A stretch of DNA of 64,000 nt from Paenibacillus sp. Soil766. Its GTDB lineage: Bacteria; Bacillota; Bacilli; Paenibacillales; NBRC-103111. How positions within the stretch are numbered: the stretch's first letter is position 1; every line of letters starts with the position of its first letter. A program made the translations under genes and the position numbers. Below are positions 54,999-64,000 of the stretch, one piece after another. The stretch covers positions 26,442-90,441 of the forward strand of contig NZ_LMSJ01000022.1 in the NCBI RefSeq assembly GCF_001428105.1, written 5' to 3'. Below the pieces are notes generated by a model, which saw only the letters and a list, made by a program, of their open reading frames with translations, was not told the DNA's origin and ran no database searches.

Positions 54999-56630
54999 CT
55001 AGTCCTGTCTCCAGCCAATCGGATATTGCTCCGATAACGTCACAGGTAAACGCCCTACAGCTGCTTCACGACCAAGCAACACATTCGCTAGAGAAACCAT
55101 GGCAAGCGGTCGATTCTCATAACAGGCATAGTACGTTTTCACTTCTGGGAACTCAAGCAAGTCATATGGGTTGCGCCCTGCTGCGACGATGAGATGTAAG
55201 CCATCCAATTTGGCCAAAGCTTTGACCAGCGCGGTTTGACCCAAGGAGAAGGTCGCATTGTAGGTGACGATAACGACTTGCTCTGCGTTTTCACAAACCT
55301 TGATCATCTCTGCAATATCCTCATAGCTTGGTTGGAGTCCTAAGTAAACTTCACGAACCGGTTCTCCCACTAACTCAGACAATATGCTGCCAAGCGTTCC
55401 CTCACGATCAACAACCTCATCGATTTCCGTCCCCGATTGGACTTCAGTCCAAATCACCAGCGTTTTCTCGTCCACTCGAAGAACGTCGCCTACTTCATCC
55501 TTAACCTTCGTGATGCTTTTACGACTCAGCTCCTTCGCCAGCTCCTGATGCTCAGGTGTCGAGATTGGCCCCACCGGAACCTGCGTTAGTGTATCAAATC
55601 GAATGTCACGCTTATATTTGTACGTCATAATACGCAGCACGGACTCATCAATGCGCGATTCAGAAACCCGCCCGCTTTCCACAGCTGCAATGACAGCCTC
55701 CATGGCAGCAATCTGACGCTCCAACTCATGACTTACCAACAAAATATCCGCTCCTGCTTCTAAAGCACGAACAGCACCTTCTGCTACGCCAACACCTTCA
55801 GAGATCGCTTTCATTTCTAAGCAATCCGTGACGATAAGCCCTTTGAAACCAAGCTGAACGCGCAATAATTCCGTCAGTATCTTATACGACAATGTCGAAG
55901 GTACACTACTTTCTTCCAACGCTTCAAAGACCACATGTGCGGACATAATCGCATCTACGCCGCCTTCAATTGCCTTGATGAACGGAGCCAGCTCCAGCTC
56001 CATCAATCGCTCCATACTATGCGGTACCACAGGTAAATCATGATGCGAATCCGCTGTGGTATCCCCATGTCCAGGGAAATGCTTCACCGTTGCAATTACG
56101 CCTATGTCTTGCAAACCTTTGACAGCGTGTGTGCCCATACTACTAACAATCGCCGCAGTTTCACCATAAGAACGGACTCCAATTACAGGGTTTAGCGGGT
56201 TATTATTAATGTCCAAACAAGGCGCCAAGTTCATGTTCACACCCATTTGACGAAGCTCTTTCCCCATCACCTTCGCGCTGGCATACACGCCAGATGGGGC
56301 AAAGGCTGCACCTAATGCCATGTTCCCCGGTAATAGCGTCGCTCCTTTTTCAACCCGTGACACCATGCCGCCTTCTTGATCCACGGAAATAAATAACGGC
56401 TGGCCGCCGCTATTGAGACTGATGTCTTGCAAATCGGCAGACAGCTGAGCAAGCTGATGAGCATCCTTCACATTGCGACGGAAATAAATAACGCCGCCAA
56501 TCCCATACTCCTCGATTAATTGTCTAATAGGAGGATTCGGTTCCAATGCGTCAAACCCACAGGCGAATAATTGGCCTACCTTTTGACGTAAAGTGAGTGG
56601 CTTATCGTTCGAATTCCCTGCTGATAACAT
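54999..56630 (-). CDS. nagZ: GH3 beta-N-acetylhexosaminidase (NagZ type)
   Basis: 543 residues, no signal peptide. The NagZ signature KHFPGHGDTTADSHHDLP is at about 200, where the His/Asp dyad acts as acid/base. The nucleophile Asp is in IVTDCLEMKAISEGVG (about 285). A C-terminal alpha/beta domain follows (about 370-543). It cleaves beta-linked N-acetylglucosamine from chito- or muro-oligosaccharides. It is the last gene of the transporter operon, 28 bp after a permease, so it should act in the cytoplasm on imported sugars. The gene symbol is by family; assays are needed to be sure of specificity. Confidence 0.85.
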   Translation of the reverse strand: MLSAGNSNDKPLTLRQKVGQLFACGFDALEPNPPIRQLIEEYGIGGVIYFRRNVKDAHQLAQLSADLQDISLNSGGQPLFISVDQEGGMVSRVEKGATLLPGNMALGAAFAPSGVYASAKVMGKELRQMGVNMNLAPCLDINNNPLNPVIGVRSYGETAAIVSSMGTHAVKGLQDIGVIATVKHFPGHGDTTADSHHDLPVVPHSMERLMELELAPFIKAIEGGVDAIMSAHVVFEALEESSVPSTLSYKILTELLRVQLGFKGLIVTDCLEMKAISEGVGVAEGAVRALEAGADILLVSHELERQIAAMEAVIAAVESGRVSESRIDESVLRIMTYKYKRDIRFDTLTQVPVGPISTPEHQELAKELSRKSITKVKDEVGDVLRVDEKTLVIWTEVQSGTEIDEVVDREGTLGSILSELVGEPVREVYLGLQPSYEDIAEMIKVCENAEQVVIVTYNATFSLGQTALVKALAKLDGLHLIVAAGRNPYDLLEFPEVKTYYACYENRPLAMVSLANVLLGREAAVGRLPVTLSEQYPIGWRQD

Positions 56631-56657
56631 GTATGTACACGCTCCTTGATAGTTTAT

Positions 56658-57473
56658 TTAGGCTTTGATATTTTCCATGATGCCTCTCTGTAGAATGAGA
56701 TACATCACAACAACAGGAATGATGCTGATCATAATCGCCGCACATAGCGAACCATAATTCATATTTAATTGGTCATAGAAGGCTACCATACTCACGGGGA
56801 GCGTCCTCAGCTTCTCTTTGGCCAGAAATAAATTAGCCATGATGAATTCATTCCAGCTCGTTAGAAAGTTCAACATGAACACGGAAAATAAGGACGGTAG
56901 AGAAATCGGGACGATGATACGACACAACAACCCATAAATAGAGAGCCCATCCACGATACCCGCTTCTTCTAGTTCATTCGGTATGGAGCTCAGGAAGCTG
57001 CTTACCATGAATACAGTCCAAGGCAATCCTAATGTCACATAAGGCAGAATTAATGCTAGCGGTGTGTTATACAGATGCAAGCTCCTTAAGAGCATATACA
57101 AAGGGACCAGCAAGGAAGCGGCAGGGACCAGCAGAGCCAGGATCAGAATCCTTTTCAGAACGAGACTTAATTTAGGAAAAGACATACGAGTCAGCGCATA
57201 AGCGGTCGCAGTTCCTAGCGCTAGCGAAACGATAGCTGAAACGGTCGAATTGATCACACTATTCATAAAATAATGGCCCACATGTGCGCCAGTCCACGCA
57301 TTCCAATAATTCGATAACGAAAGCTCTGTAGGGAAAGACCATGGGGTTGTAATGATTTCTTTATTCGTTTTGAAGGAGGAATTCAGTGTCCAACCTAGTG
57401 GAAATAAAATCACCCCGATGTAGATCAACAATACCGCATGTGGGAAAACACGTCGCAGGAGGCTTCCTCTCAT
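56658..57473 (-). CDS. Sugar ABC transporter permease (MalG type)
   Basis: 271 residues with six spans. The EAA loop reads ELEEAGIVDGLSIYGLLC then IIVPISLPSLF. The ATG at 57471-57473 overlaps the upstream permease stop (ATGA) and has AGGAGGAGG upstream; a longer in-frame start is less likely. Works with the MalF-type protein. Confidence 0.92.
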   Translation of the reverse strand: MRGSLLRRVFPHAVLLIYIGVILFPLGWTLNSSFKTNKEIITTPWSFPTELSLSNYWNAWTGAHVGHYFMNSVINSTVSAIVSLALGTATAYALTRMSFPKLSLVLKRILILALLVPAASLLVPLYMLLRSLHLYNTPLALILPYVTLGLPWTVFMVSSFLSSIPNELEEAGIVDGLSIYGLLCRIIVPISLPSLFSVFMLNFLTSWNEFIMANLFLAKEKLRTLPVSMVAFYDQLNMNYGSLCAAIMISIIPVVVMYLILQRGIMENIKA

Positions 57474-58354
57474 AAGCGTACCTCCTCCTGTTTTCTTGTA
57501 AACCATCCGAATAGGGATGTTAACATAGCTGTAAATAGAAGGATCAGCACCGCGATACTGTTAGCGTAGCCATACTCGCCGATCCGATACGCTTTCTTGA
57601 TCATATAGGAGGCCATAACTTCCGTTATGCCATAGGGATTCCCGCCTGTCATGACAACCACAATGTCCATGGCTTTCATCCCCCCCGTAATGGATAAGAG
57701 GATCATAACCATAATGACAGGTCTTAACAGCGGCAGAATGACGAACCACGCTTGTCTTAGGCTGCCTGCACCATCCAATTGGGCGGCTTCCAGCAGATGC
57801 TTCGGAATGGCATAGATCCCAGATACTACGAGCACCACATAGAACCCCATCCATTGCCATGCATTGGTGATCAAAATAGCGAGCATCGCTGTCGCCCCCT
57901 CTGCCAGCCAAGCATGCTGCCAGTTCGATAAACTGACAGCTGCTAAGACTTGGTTAAGCAGTCCTGCCTGTGGATGATAAATAAATTCCCAGAGTACTCC
58001 TACGACCGCAGTAGATAGAATGGTTGGAAGAAAAATCAAGGCTTTATACAACCTGATCCATCGCTTTAATTTACTCACAAGCAGTGCAATGGCTAGTATG
58101 ATGGGAATTTGAATCCCGATAGAAAAGCCAATGAAATACATATTATTTCGCACGGCAATCCAGAAATAAGGATCTTGAAATGCATCAACGAAATTGTCCA
58201 GCCCATTCCATGTTGCCGGGGAGATGCCGTTCCACTCCGTAAACCCGTATCGCAGCGACATCAGCATGGGATAGATAAAAAATATCGCAAATATGAGCAT
58301 CGTCGGTAAAGTAAAGAGCGTGTAAGCCCATGCATTTCTTCCCATTTGGTTCAT
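57470..58354 (-). CDS. Sugar ABC transporter permease (MalF type)
   Basis: 294 residues. The first span is FTLPTMLIFAIFFIYPMLMSL. The EAA loop is LLEAAQLDGAGSLRQAWF then ILPLLRPV. It overlaps the next gene by 4 bases. The gap from the binding-protein gene is 14 bp. Together with NagZ downstream the importer probably takes up N-acetylglucosamine oligosaccharides (inference). Confidence 0.92.
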   Translation of the reverse strand: MNQMGRNAWAYTLFTLPTMLIFAIFFIYPMLMSLRYGFTEWNGISPATWNGLDNFVDAFQDPYFWIAVRNNMYFIGFSIGIQIPIILAIALLVSKLKRWIRLYKALIFLPTILSTAVVGVLWEFIYHPQAGLLNQVLAAVSLSNWQHAWLAEGATAMLAILITNAWQWMGFYVVLVVSGIYAIPKHLLEAAQLDGAGSLRQAWFVILPLLRPVIMVMILLSITGGMKAMDIVVVMTGGNPYGITEVMASYMIKKAYRIGEYGYANSIAVLILLFTAMLTSLFGWFTRKQEEVRL

Positions 58355-58368
58355 ATGTCATCCTACTA

Positions 58369-59715
58369 CTATTTGGAATGGGTTTCTTCTTTATTCGAAG
58401 CATCTTGCTGCTTCTGTAATTCGATCATCAGCGAAGCTGGATCTGTTCTTCCGCCAAGCAACTCCTGCATCCCGCGTTCAAGTTTTTCACGAACTTTCGT
58501 TTGAATGCGTGAATCGAAGGCGGGGAAGGTTCCTTTACTGGTCGCAAATACATGCAATATTTCCTTAATTAATGGGTTCACTTGACTCGTATCCTGCAGC
58601 TTCATCGCCGGTGGCATGCCTTCTTCAACAAGCTGTCTCTTCTGCATCGATTCCGTATACATTTGCTTAATGAATTCTTTAATCGCCAGCAATTGTTCGG
58701 GGGTCACCTTTTTGGAAAAGCCATAGGCATTGGACCAGCCCCCATTGATATACCCGTCACCTGGCCCACCCATAGAAGGGAAGTTCATGAAGCCTACATC
58801 ATGAGCAATGACTGACTTCTCAGGATCAAGGAGCGGCGTATTCGCCCAGCTGCCATCAAACATGAAAGCTGCGTTTCCACTGATGAAGGCATTTTGCTGT
58901 TCTGCATAAGCAAGGGCTAGACTGCCATCTTGGAAATAGTCTTTCTGAATGAGCGTTCTATACTGTTCAAAAGCTTTCAGTACCTCCGGGTCCGTCCATT
59001 TCTTGCTCCCATTCAACAATCCTTCGATCGAATCCGCACCTGCTGTGCGCACCCACATCGTATTAATCATCATATTAATAACCCACGAATCCTTAGCCGC
59101 CATGGCAAAAGGGGTAATTTTGGCAGCTTTCAGTTTTCCTGCTGCAGCTACCAGCTCGTCCCAGGTTTCGGGCAGTTTGATTCCCTGCTCAGCCAAAATC
59201 TTTTTGTTATAGTATAGGCCTTCCACATAGCCAGCCATCGGAATCCCATAGATTTTTCCATTCACCGTGAATTCTTCAAAGCTATAGAAGTTATCTGTTA
59301 ATCCAAGCTCTTGTAGGATGGGGGTAAGGTCCAGCAATCGATTCGCCTTTACATAATCCTTCGTATCCGTGCCTCCGAACAAGTCGAATATTTCCGGCGG
59401 ATTACCTGCAGCCATTTCTGCTCGCAGTTTTTCGAAGCGATTCACCTTATCTTCTACACCATCTAACGTAATCGTCAAGCCAGGCACCTTGGCTTCGGTC
59501 GCTTTGACAACATCTTGCAGCATTGCGAGGCGTTTCTTCTGTGTATCCTTTACCTGTGTATGCCGGATGGTCAGCATGATTGGCTCATTCTGGATACCTT
59601 TTCCGCTAGACGAATCACGTCCTGGATCCGATTTACCCGAAAATATACTGCATGCCGACAGCATGAATGTGAGAGCCACAGCGCTTGCGCTCCAAATAAG
59701 TGTTCGTTTTCTCAT
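58369..59715 (-). CDS. Sugar ABC transporter binding lipoprotein
   Basis: 448-residue family-1 solute-binding lipoprotein. MRKRTLIWSASAVALTFM leads to lipobox LSAC (Cys22). FDLFGGTDTKDYVKANRLLDL and YYNKKILAEQGIKLPETWDEL are typical. AGGAGA lies before the ATG. It is followed by the permeases and NagZ. Confidence 0.92.
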   Translation of the reverse strand: MRKRTLIWSASAVALTFMLSACSIFSGKSDPGRDSSSGKGIQNEPIMLTIRHTQVKDTQKKRLAMLQDVVKATEAKVPGLTITLDGVEDKVNRFEKLRAEMAAGNPPEIFDLFGGTDTKDYVKANRLLDLTPILQELGLTDNFYSFEEFTVNGKIYGIPMAGYVEGLYYNKKILAEQGIKLPETWDELVAAAGKLKAAKITPFAMAAKDSWVINMMINTMWVRTAGADSIEGLLNGSKKWTDPEVLKAFEQYRTLIQKDYFQDGSLALAYAEQQNAFISGNAAFMFDGSWANTPLLDPEKSVIAHDVGFMNFPSMGGPGDGYINGGWSNAYGFSKKVTPEQLLAIKEFIKQMYTESMQKRQLVEEGMPPAMKLQDTSQVNPLIKEILHVFATSKGTFPAFDSRIQTKVREKLERGMQELLGGRTDPASLMIELQKQQDASNKEETHSK

Positions 59716-59809
59716 CCACTTGGTTCTCCTTTAAGCTTACCATCTAAGTATAATTGAACCCCTTTACGTGCTAAAGACAGATAAATTCCTAATCTAGGGG
59801 CAAATTCCT

Positions 59810-61408
59810 CTAGTTCCCTTCCTTTCGCTTATCCCGATACTCGGAAGGAATCTCCCCGGTAAACTTAAGAAATACCTTGGTAAAATAGCGCCGTTCGATG
59901 TAGCCCACGCATTTCCCAATATCCGTAATGCTTTTGTCACTGTGAAGCAACAAGGATTTCGCCTGCTCCATCCGATGTTTCGTCACATGCTCCACAAAGG
60001 TTTCCCCAAAGTGTTGTTTAAATAACAAACTGAAATAACTCGAGCTAATCCCTAAACTGCCAGCTATATCCTCAATGCCGAAATCTGTTGAATAATTCGC
60101 TCGAATATACTCCTTGGCGGCAGCCATGAGGAGCTCACTATTTTTCTTCTTGTTCGTACCTTCGAGCCCATTCGATACAAGTTGTACCATAACCTGCAGC
60201 AAATGCGGGATACTTTCGCTTTTATCCAGTTCAAGCCAAATTTGTTCTTCTTCCTGACTATCGAGAGCATTCATCTCTCGCAACTCGCGCAGCACATGCA
60301 GGATCAAATAGTGCAGCATCTGATAGGCGCGGGCGAATGATCCCTCCGACAAACCTTCCAGCAACAATTTAAGACGATCCAGTGCCTCCTCAGTCTTGGG
60401 ACGATTCAACTGCTTCATGCCCGTAACAATTTCTTCAACCAAAAACCAAAGGGAACTATTCGCATCCGAGGATTCTTTAGCCTCTTTATAAGGCAGCACA
60501 GATTGCTGCTTATCTAAATTCAACTGCATGAATCTCTGCAGCTTTCGATACGTATCCGCAAGTTGTTGCAGTCCTACTGGACCTGGAAAGTAGCCCACGC
60601 TAATCCCCAACTTCACAGACTGACTAACATTTCGTTGCAGTTTAGAGGCTAACTCGCGCAATTTCATATCTACGGAAGTATGGTCAGCCTCCTCCCACGC
60701 CATGAGCAGTGACCATTCCCCTTCGCGCATCTGAAGCACCGTGTGCTGTGAAATCTCGTCCGCCAAGGAATCCTGTAAGACATTACGCACAGCGAAATTC
60801 CACAGCTTACGTTCTTGCTCGGACCAAAGCAATGATTTCTGTGAATAGTTATCCACATCAATAATGGCGAACACATATCGAAGTGTCTCTAAATCCCCTT
60901 GATCAATAGGAAGCAGAGTAGTCGCCGTAATATCGGTATAATCCATCATAATATCCTGCAAAATCTTCTCGTAAGCCAAACTTCTAATCTTCCACCACTT
61001 AAGGAGTTCTTCTTGATGGTTCTGTTTCTTCGTCCGAATTTCGCCAGCAAACTTACGGATCGAATTCTCCAGCTCTTCGTAATTGATTGGCTTCAGAATA
61101 TAATCACTAACCCCCACCCGCAAGAGTGAGCGCACATAGTCGAAATCCTGATACCCCGTCACCATCAGCACCGTGCAGTCTTCATTAATTTCCCTAAGCT
61201 TATGTATGAACGTAATGCCATCCATGTGCGGCATCCGAATATCACTCATCACGATGTCAGGGATTTGCTGAATACAGAGTTCCAAGGCTTCAATCCCATT
61301 TTTGGCTGTGCCTACAATATCGATTTCGAGCTCTTCCCACGGAATGACCGCTTGCAAATTACGTAAAATATTAGGCTCATCATCTGCCAAAATCGCTTTT
61401 AACCTCAC
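59810..61408 (-). CDS. YesN-type response regulator with AraC output domain
   Basis: 532 residues. Receiver domain residues 1-122, phospho-acceptor D56 in IVMSDIRMP and Lys in ILKPIN. A long middle region (about 130-420) resembles a YesN sensing/linker domain. The AraC domain (about 430-530) ends ERRYFTKVFLKFTGEIPSEYRDKRK. The start is the GTG at 61406-61408, which overlaps the kinase stop (GTGA) and follows AGAGGGA. Pairs with the upstream kinase. Confidence 0.9.
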   Translation of the reverse strand: MRLKAILADDEPNILRNLQAVIPWEELEIDIVGTAKNGIEALELCIQQIPDIVMSDIRMPHMDGITFIHKLREINEDCTVLMVTGYQDFDYVRSLLRVGVSDYILKPINYEELENSIRKFAGEIRTKKQNHQEELLKWWKIRSLAYEKILQDIMMDYTDITATTLLPIDQGDLETLRYVFAIIDVDNYSQKSLLWSEQERKLWNFAVRNVLQDSLADEISQHTVLQMREGEWSLLMAWEEADHTSVDMKLRELASKLQRNVSQSVKLGISVGYFPGPVGLQQLADTYRKLQRFMQLNLDKQQSVLPYKEAKESSDANSSLWFLVEEIVTGMKQLNRPKTEEALDRLKLLLEGLSEGSFARAYQMLHYLILHVLRELREMNALDSQEEEQIWLELDKSESIPHLLQVMVQLVSNGLEGTNKKKNSELLMAAAKEYIRANYSTDFGIEDIAGSLGISSSYFSLLFKQHFGETFVEHVTKHRMEQAKSLLLHSDKSITDIGKCVGYIERRYFTKVFLKFTGEIPSEYRDKRKEGN

Positions 61409-63219
61409 CCTACATCCCTCTTCCTTTTCGGAATTATCACCTTCATCGTCGTACCTTGACCTTCTTGGGAACAAATAAACATCCCATAGTGCTCGCCATA
61501 TTGAATCCGAACGCGATCGGCAACATTGCTTACACCAAGGCCTCTGCGCTCTTCATTCGATTCCAGAATTTCATGAAATGGTGTCTCCAGCTCGGTTTTA
61601 TAATGGAATTTCGCTAGCTTTTCATTACTAATGCCAACACCATTATCTGTCACATACAATCCAATCCGATTCCCTTCGTCCACAGCCTTCACCGTAATTA
61701 GCCCCATATAATCAATCGGTTCAAACCCATGCTGTAAGCTGTTCTCAACCAAAGGCTGCAACGTCAGCTTCAAGATATCCTCATGCAGCAGCTCTGGAGG
61801 AGCTTCAATCGTATATTGAAACTGATCCTCAAAGCGGAACTCCTGAATTTCCAAATAGCTGCGCAAATGCTCCAGCTCCTGCTTCAACGTAATTTCTTCC
61901 CGGTTTTCCATCCCGATCCTCAGCAAATTACCAAGACGGATCACCATCTGGCTGACTTTCTTTCCTTGGTTTTGGATGGCTAGCACATTGATCGACTCGA
62001 GTGTATTAAAAAGAAAGTGAGGCTTAATTTGCGCTTGCAGCAGCATGAGCTCTGCTTTGTTTTTGCGGTCCTGTTGACGCTTCACCTCTTCGAGCAGATC
62101 CTCGACCCTTACCACCAGACTATTAAATCCTCGCGCTAGCGCCGTGGTTTCATCCTTGCCGCTCACTACCATACGGGTAGTCAGATCACCACGCTCCACC
62201 TTTTTCATCGAGGACAGCATTCGGAGAATGAGTTGAATAATGCGCCTTACAAATACAAGGTTATACACAAGGGCAAAGAATAAACAAATAAACGTAATCC
62301 CTGCCACCAGCTTCATGATCGTCTCAATTTCTCCAGCGATATATTTCCATGATGTGATCGATACGACACTCCAGTCCTGAACACCCATCCCATTAATATT
62401 CAAATGATAGAGAGAAATCAGACTTTTCTCATTTTGAAAATCAGCCTGGAAGCTGTAGTTATTGAACCCAAGATCCAATTTCCCTTGCGTCAATTGCAGG
62501 ACGTTCGCCCCTTCTAAGCTTTGTTTATTATCGTAAAAAATAAGTCCGTTTTTGTTGATCAGCAGATAACGTTTGGAGCTTTGCTCGTTCGTATTGAAAG
62601 ATTTGAATATGAGATCCAGCTCATTAAATTTAAATTTCAACAGCATATAGCCGAGGTTATCCATCGTCCAAAAATCCTTCACCATTCGCGCTTGATAGAA
62701 TTCGCCGCGGCCTGAACCGAACTCCTTGAACTCGGAGGGACCAATCCAGAGTGGACTGCCATTCAGCTCCTGAATGTGTTGGAAGGCCATGCTTTGCTGA
62801 ATCGTTTGCCACGGAATCGAACTTCCGCTTGTTCGCCCGGCACTAAAGGACTTGCCGCTATTGTTGTAAATGACGACGGATTGAACAGGTGAATAAGTAA
62901 GAATCGAGCCGCGAAGCAACGTATCAAAAGTGTTCAAATCATACGAGGAAAGGGGATCCGCGTTCTGTTTCGTAGTATCTATCGTACGATATATGCCTTG
63001 AATGCTATCTTTCACCATCCAGAAATCAGAGAAATAGTTCGCTTCCTTGAACATGTAGTAAATATTACGAGAGATCGCTTGCAGCGTGACTTCTGTTAAA
63101 TCCCCATATTTTTTCTCAATTAGCTGCTGAGAGACCGTATACACCGCTGATCCTAGGACGAATAAGGGGATGATGATGAAAAGCAAAAAACCGATAAATA
63201 CTTTCTTGTTCAGGTTCAT
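61405..63219 (-). CDS. YesM-type sensor histidine kinase
   Basis: 604 residues. Membrane spans near residues 5-27 and about 290-315 (LVAGITFICLFFALVYNLVFV) flank an extracellular dCache-like sensor. HAMP follows, then IKPHFLFNTLESINV with the phospho-acceptor His, N box LVENSLQHGF and G1 box DNGVGI. The ATG at 63217-63219 has AAGGAG about 12 bases upstream; an in-frame ATG 12 codons earlier (63255) has no site but cannot be excluded. Partner of the overlapping response regulator. Confidence 0.92.
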   Translation of the reverse strand: MNLNKKVFIGFLLFIIIPLFVLGSAVYTVSQQLIEKKYGDLTEVTLQAISRNIYYMFKEANYFSDFWMVKDSIQGIYRTIDTTKQNADPLSSYDLNTFDTLLRGSILTYSPVQSVVIYNNSGKSFSAGRTSGSSIPWQTIQQSMAFQHIQELNGSPLWIGPSEFKEFGSGRGEFYQARMVKDFWTMDNLGYMLLKFKFNELDLIFKSFNTNEQSSKRYLLINKNGLIFYDNKQSLEGANVLQLTQGKLDLGFNNYSFQADFQNEKSLISLYHLNINGMGVQDWSVVSITSWKYIAGEIETIMKLVAGITFICLFFALVYNLVFVRRIIQLILRMLSSMKKVERGDLTTRMVVSGKDETTALARGFNSLVVRVEDLLEEVKRQQDRKNKAELMLLQAQIKPHFLFNTLESINVLAIQNQGKKVSQMVIRLGNLLRIGMENREEITLKQELEHLRSYLEIQEFRFEDQFQYTIEAPPELLHEDILKLTLQPLVENSLQHGFEPIDYMGLITVKAVDEGNRIGLYVTDNGVGISNEKLAKFHYKTELETPFHEILESNEERRGLGVSNVADRVRIQYGEHYGMFICSQEGQGTTMKVIIPKRKRDVG

Positions 63220-63323
63220 CGCTGCGCTGTGCTCCTTCTTGATAGAATCGGACATCGGGCTAGTTCATGTACTTCACTTCGGCCAAACTTCGATGAAACT
63301 TCAAGTGCTCCAGTCAAACACTG

Positions 63324-63767
63324 CTACGCTCCCGAGATTCGAATCTCTGACTCAACGCTTATAAGTACATTACCTCTCAAAGCCTTGCTAATCATGCAAG
63401 TTTGTTCCGCACGGAATGCCGCTTTACTTATTTTATCCAATTGCGCTTCGCTCATATGTGGTGGCACAGAAATTAGAGGACGATGGACGATCGCAGTCAC
63501 TTTCATCGTTGGTCGATTCTGGACGTAGATGTGGGAGTTGAGTTTTAGAGATTGGATGCTTTCTCTTGCGAGAAGCGTGCCTAGCGTGATGATGTAACAG
63601 GTTGCCGCGGCGCCGAGCAGCAGCTCTTCCGGATTCGTTCCTACGCCAGGTCCGTCAAATTCACTGGGTACGGAAATGGATGTCTGGAAGCCATCTGCTT
63701 GGAGCTGACCGGTCCCATCGAGACCGCCTGTCCATGTGGCTTTAAGTTCAAAAACTTGCTCTGGCAT
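63324..63767 (-). CDS. OsmC-family protein
   Basis: 147-residue OsmC/Ohr-fold protein, a predicted thiol peroxidase that detoxifies organic hydroperoxides. The two conserved Cys are in GAAATCYIITLGTLL (about 57) and AEQTCMISKALRG (about 122), with the EELLLGA motif before the first. AGGCGC-type spacing precedes the ATG. It is transcribed ahead of the kinase gene but separated by 104 bp. Confidence 0.88.
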   Translation of the reverse strand: MPEQVFELKATWTGGLDGTGQLQADGFQTSISVPSEFDGPGVGTNPEELLLGAAATCYIITLGTLLARESIQSLKLNSHIYVQNRPTMKVTAIVHRPLISVPPHMSEAQLDKISKAAFRAEQTCMISKALRGNVLISVESEIRISGA

Positions 63768-63819
63768 GGGAATTGCGCCTCTTTCTATGTATGATCAGAA
63801 TCTTTAATCCTTGCAATCT

Positions 63820-64000
63820 TTAAACCTTTTAAACCTTTTAAACCTTTTAAACCTTTTAAACCTTTTAAACCTTTTAAACCTTTTAAACCTTTTAAACCTT
63901 TTAAACCTTTTAAACCCTACAAACCCTGCAAGCCCTGCTGACCCTGCAAAACCTGCAAAACCTGCAAACCATGCAAAACCTGCACACCCTGCAAATACCT
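63820..64000. repeat. 9-bp tandem repeat at right edge
   Basis: About ten perfect copies of AAACCTTTT (from 63822 to about 63914) pass into diverged 9-bp units such as AAACCCTGC and AAAACCTGC that continue to the window end. No start codon opens a frame through it on the plus strand. On the minus strand a frame entering from the right would read GLQGLQ-like units and stop near 63916. Confidence 0.9.

Overview
The window looks like chromosome from a spore-forming, polysaccharide-degrading member of the Paenibacillaceae (Bacillota). The evidence is an intact sporulation sigma-K gene with its pro-sequence, an S-layer-homology (SLH) anchored enzyme, YesM/YesN-type two-component pairs beside LplB/YtcP-type sugar ABC transporters, AGGAGG-type ribosome binding sites and CcpA (cre) boxes. 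No rRNA, tRNA, phage or CRISPR locus was seen.

Left part (1-6784, minus strand): a sugar-import locus with a membrane-bound AraC-type regulator, two paralogous lipoprotein binding proteins and, between them, two permeases. A gene-poor stretch with insertion-sequence debris follows (6785-7883). Then comes a seven-gene xylan-utilisation run read right to left (17884 to 7884): response regulator, histidine kinase, binding lipoprotein, two permeases, a GH115 alpha-glucuronidase and a GH43 enzyme. Both enzymes lack signal peptides, so decorated xylo-oligosaccharides are probably imported whole and finished inside the cell.

Middle (18099-33943): an orphan ABC ATPase, sigK, a fragment resembling an ECF sigma factor, a large secreted GH10 xylanase carrying both a cohesin-like and a dockerin-like domain, a decayed second copy of sigK, an SLH-anchored beta-propeller glycosidase with four Ig-like repeats, a MalF/MalG/binding-protein importer and its YesN/YesM pair. 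The outside enzymes would cut xylan at the cell surface and the importers would take up the products. None of the four importers encodes its own ATPase, so a shared MsmX-type ATPase elsewhere is likely.

34174-36405: a PurR-box promoter and a guanine-class purine riboswitch precede a COG2509-type FAD oxidoreductase. The terminator overlaps the aptamer, which is the layout of an ON switch. A stand-alone LytTR protein with a perfect cre box follows. 36419-39796: a hypothetical protein, a MarR/MFS pair, and about 1 kb of noncoding tandem repeats. The main array has nine 62-bp units and five 61-bp units, each carrying a hairpin.

39797-48905: small metabolic genes (lactonase, DUF2238 membrane protein, Gfo/Idh/MocA and aldo/keto reductases, PhyH dioxygenase, SDR, two AraC regulators), a possible MITE and a lipoprotein cytochrome c. 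49287-52513: anti-sigma factor, ECF sigma factor and a secreted COG4315-repeat protein, perhaps a redox module with the cytochrome. 52767-63767: a DeoR regulator, an MFS exporter, and a fourth sugar-import operon (kinase, regulator, binding protein, two permeases, NagZ-type GH3), then an OsmC protein. The window ends in a 9-bp tandem repeat.
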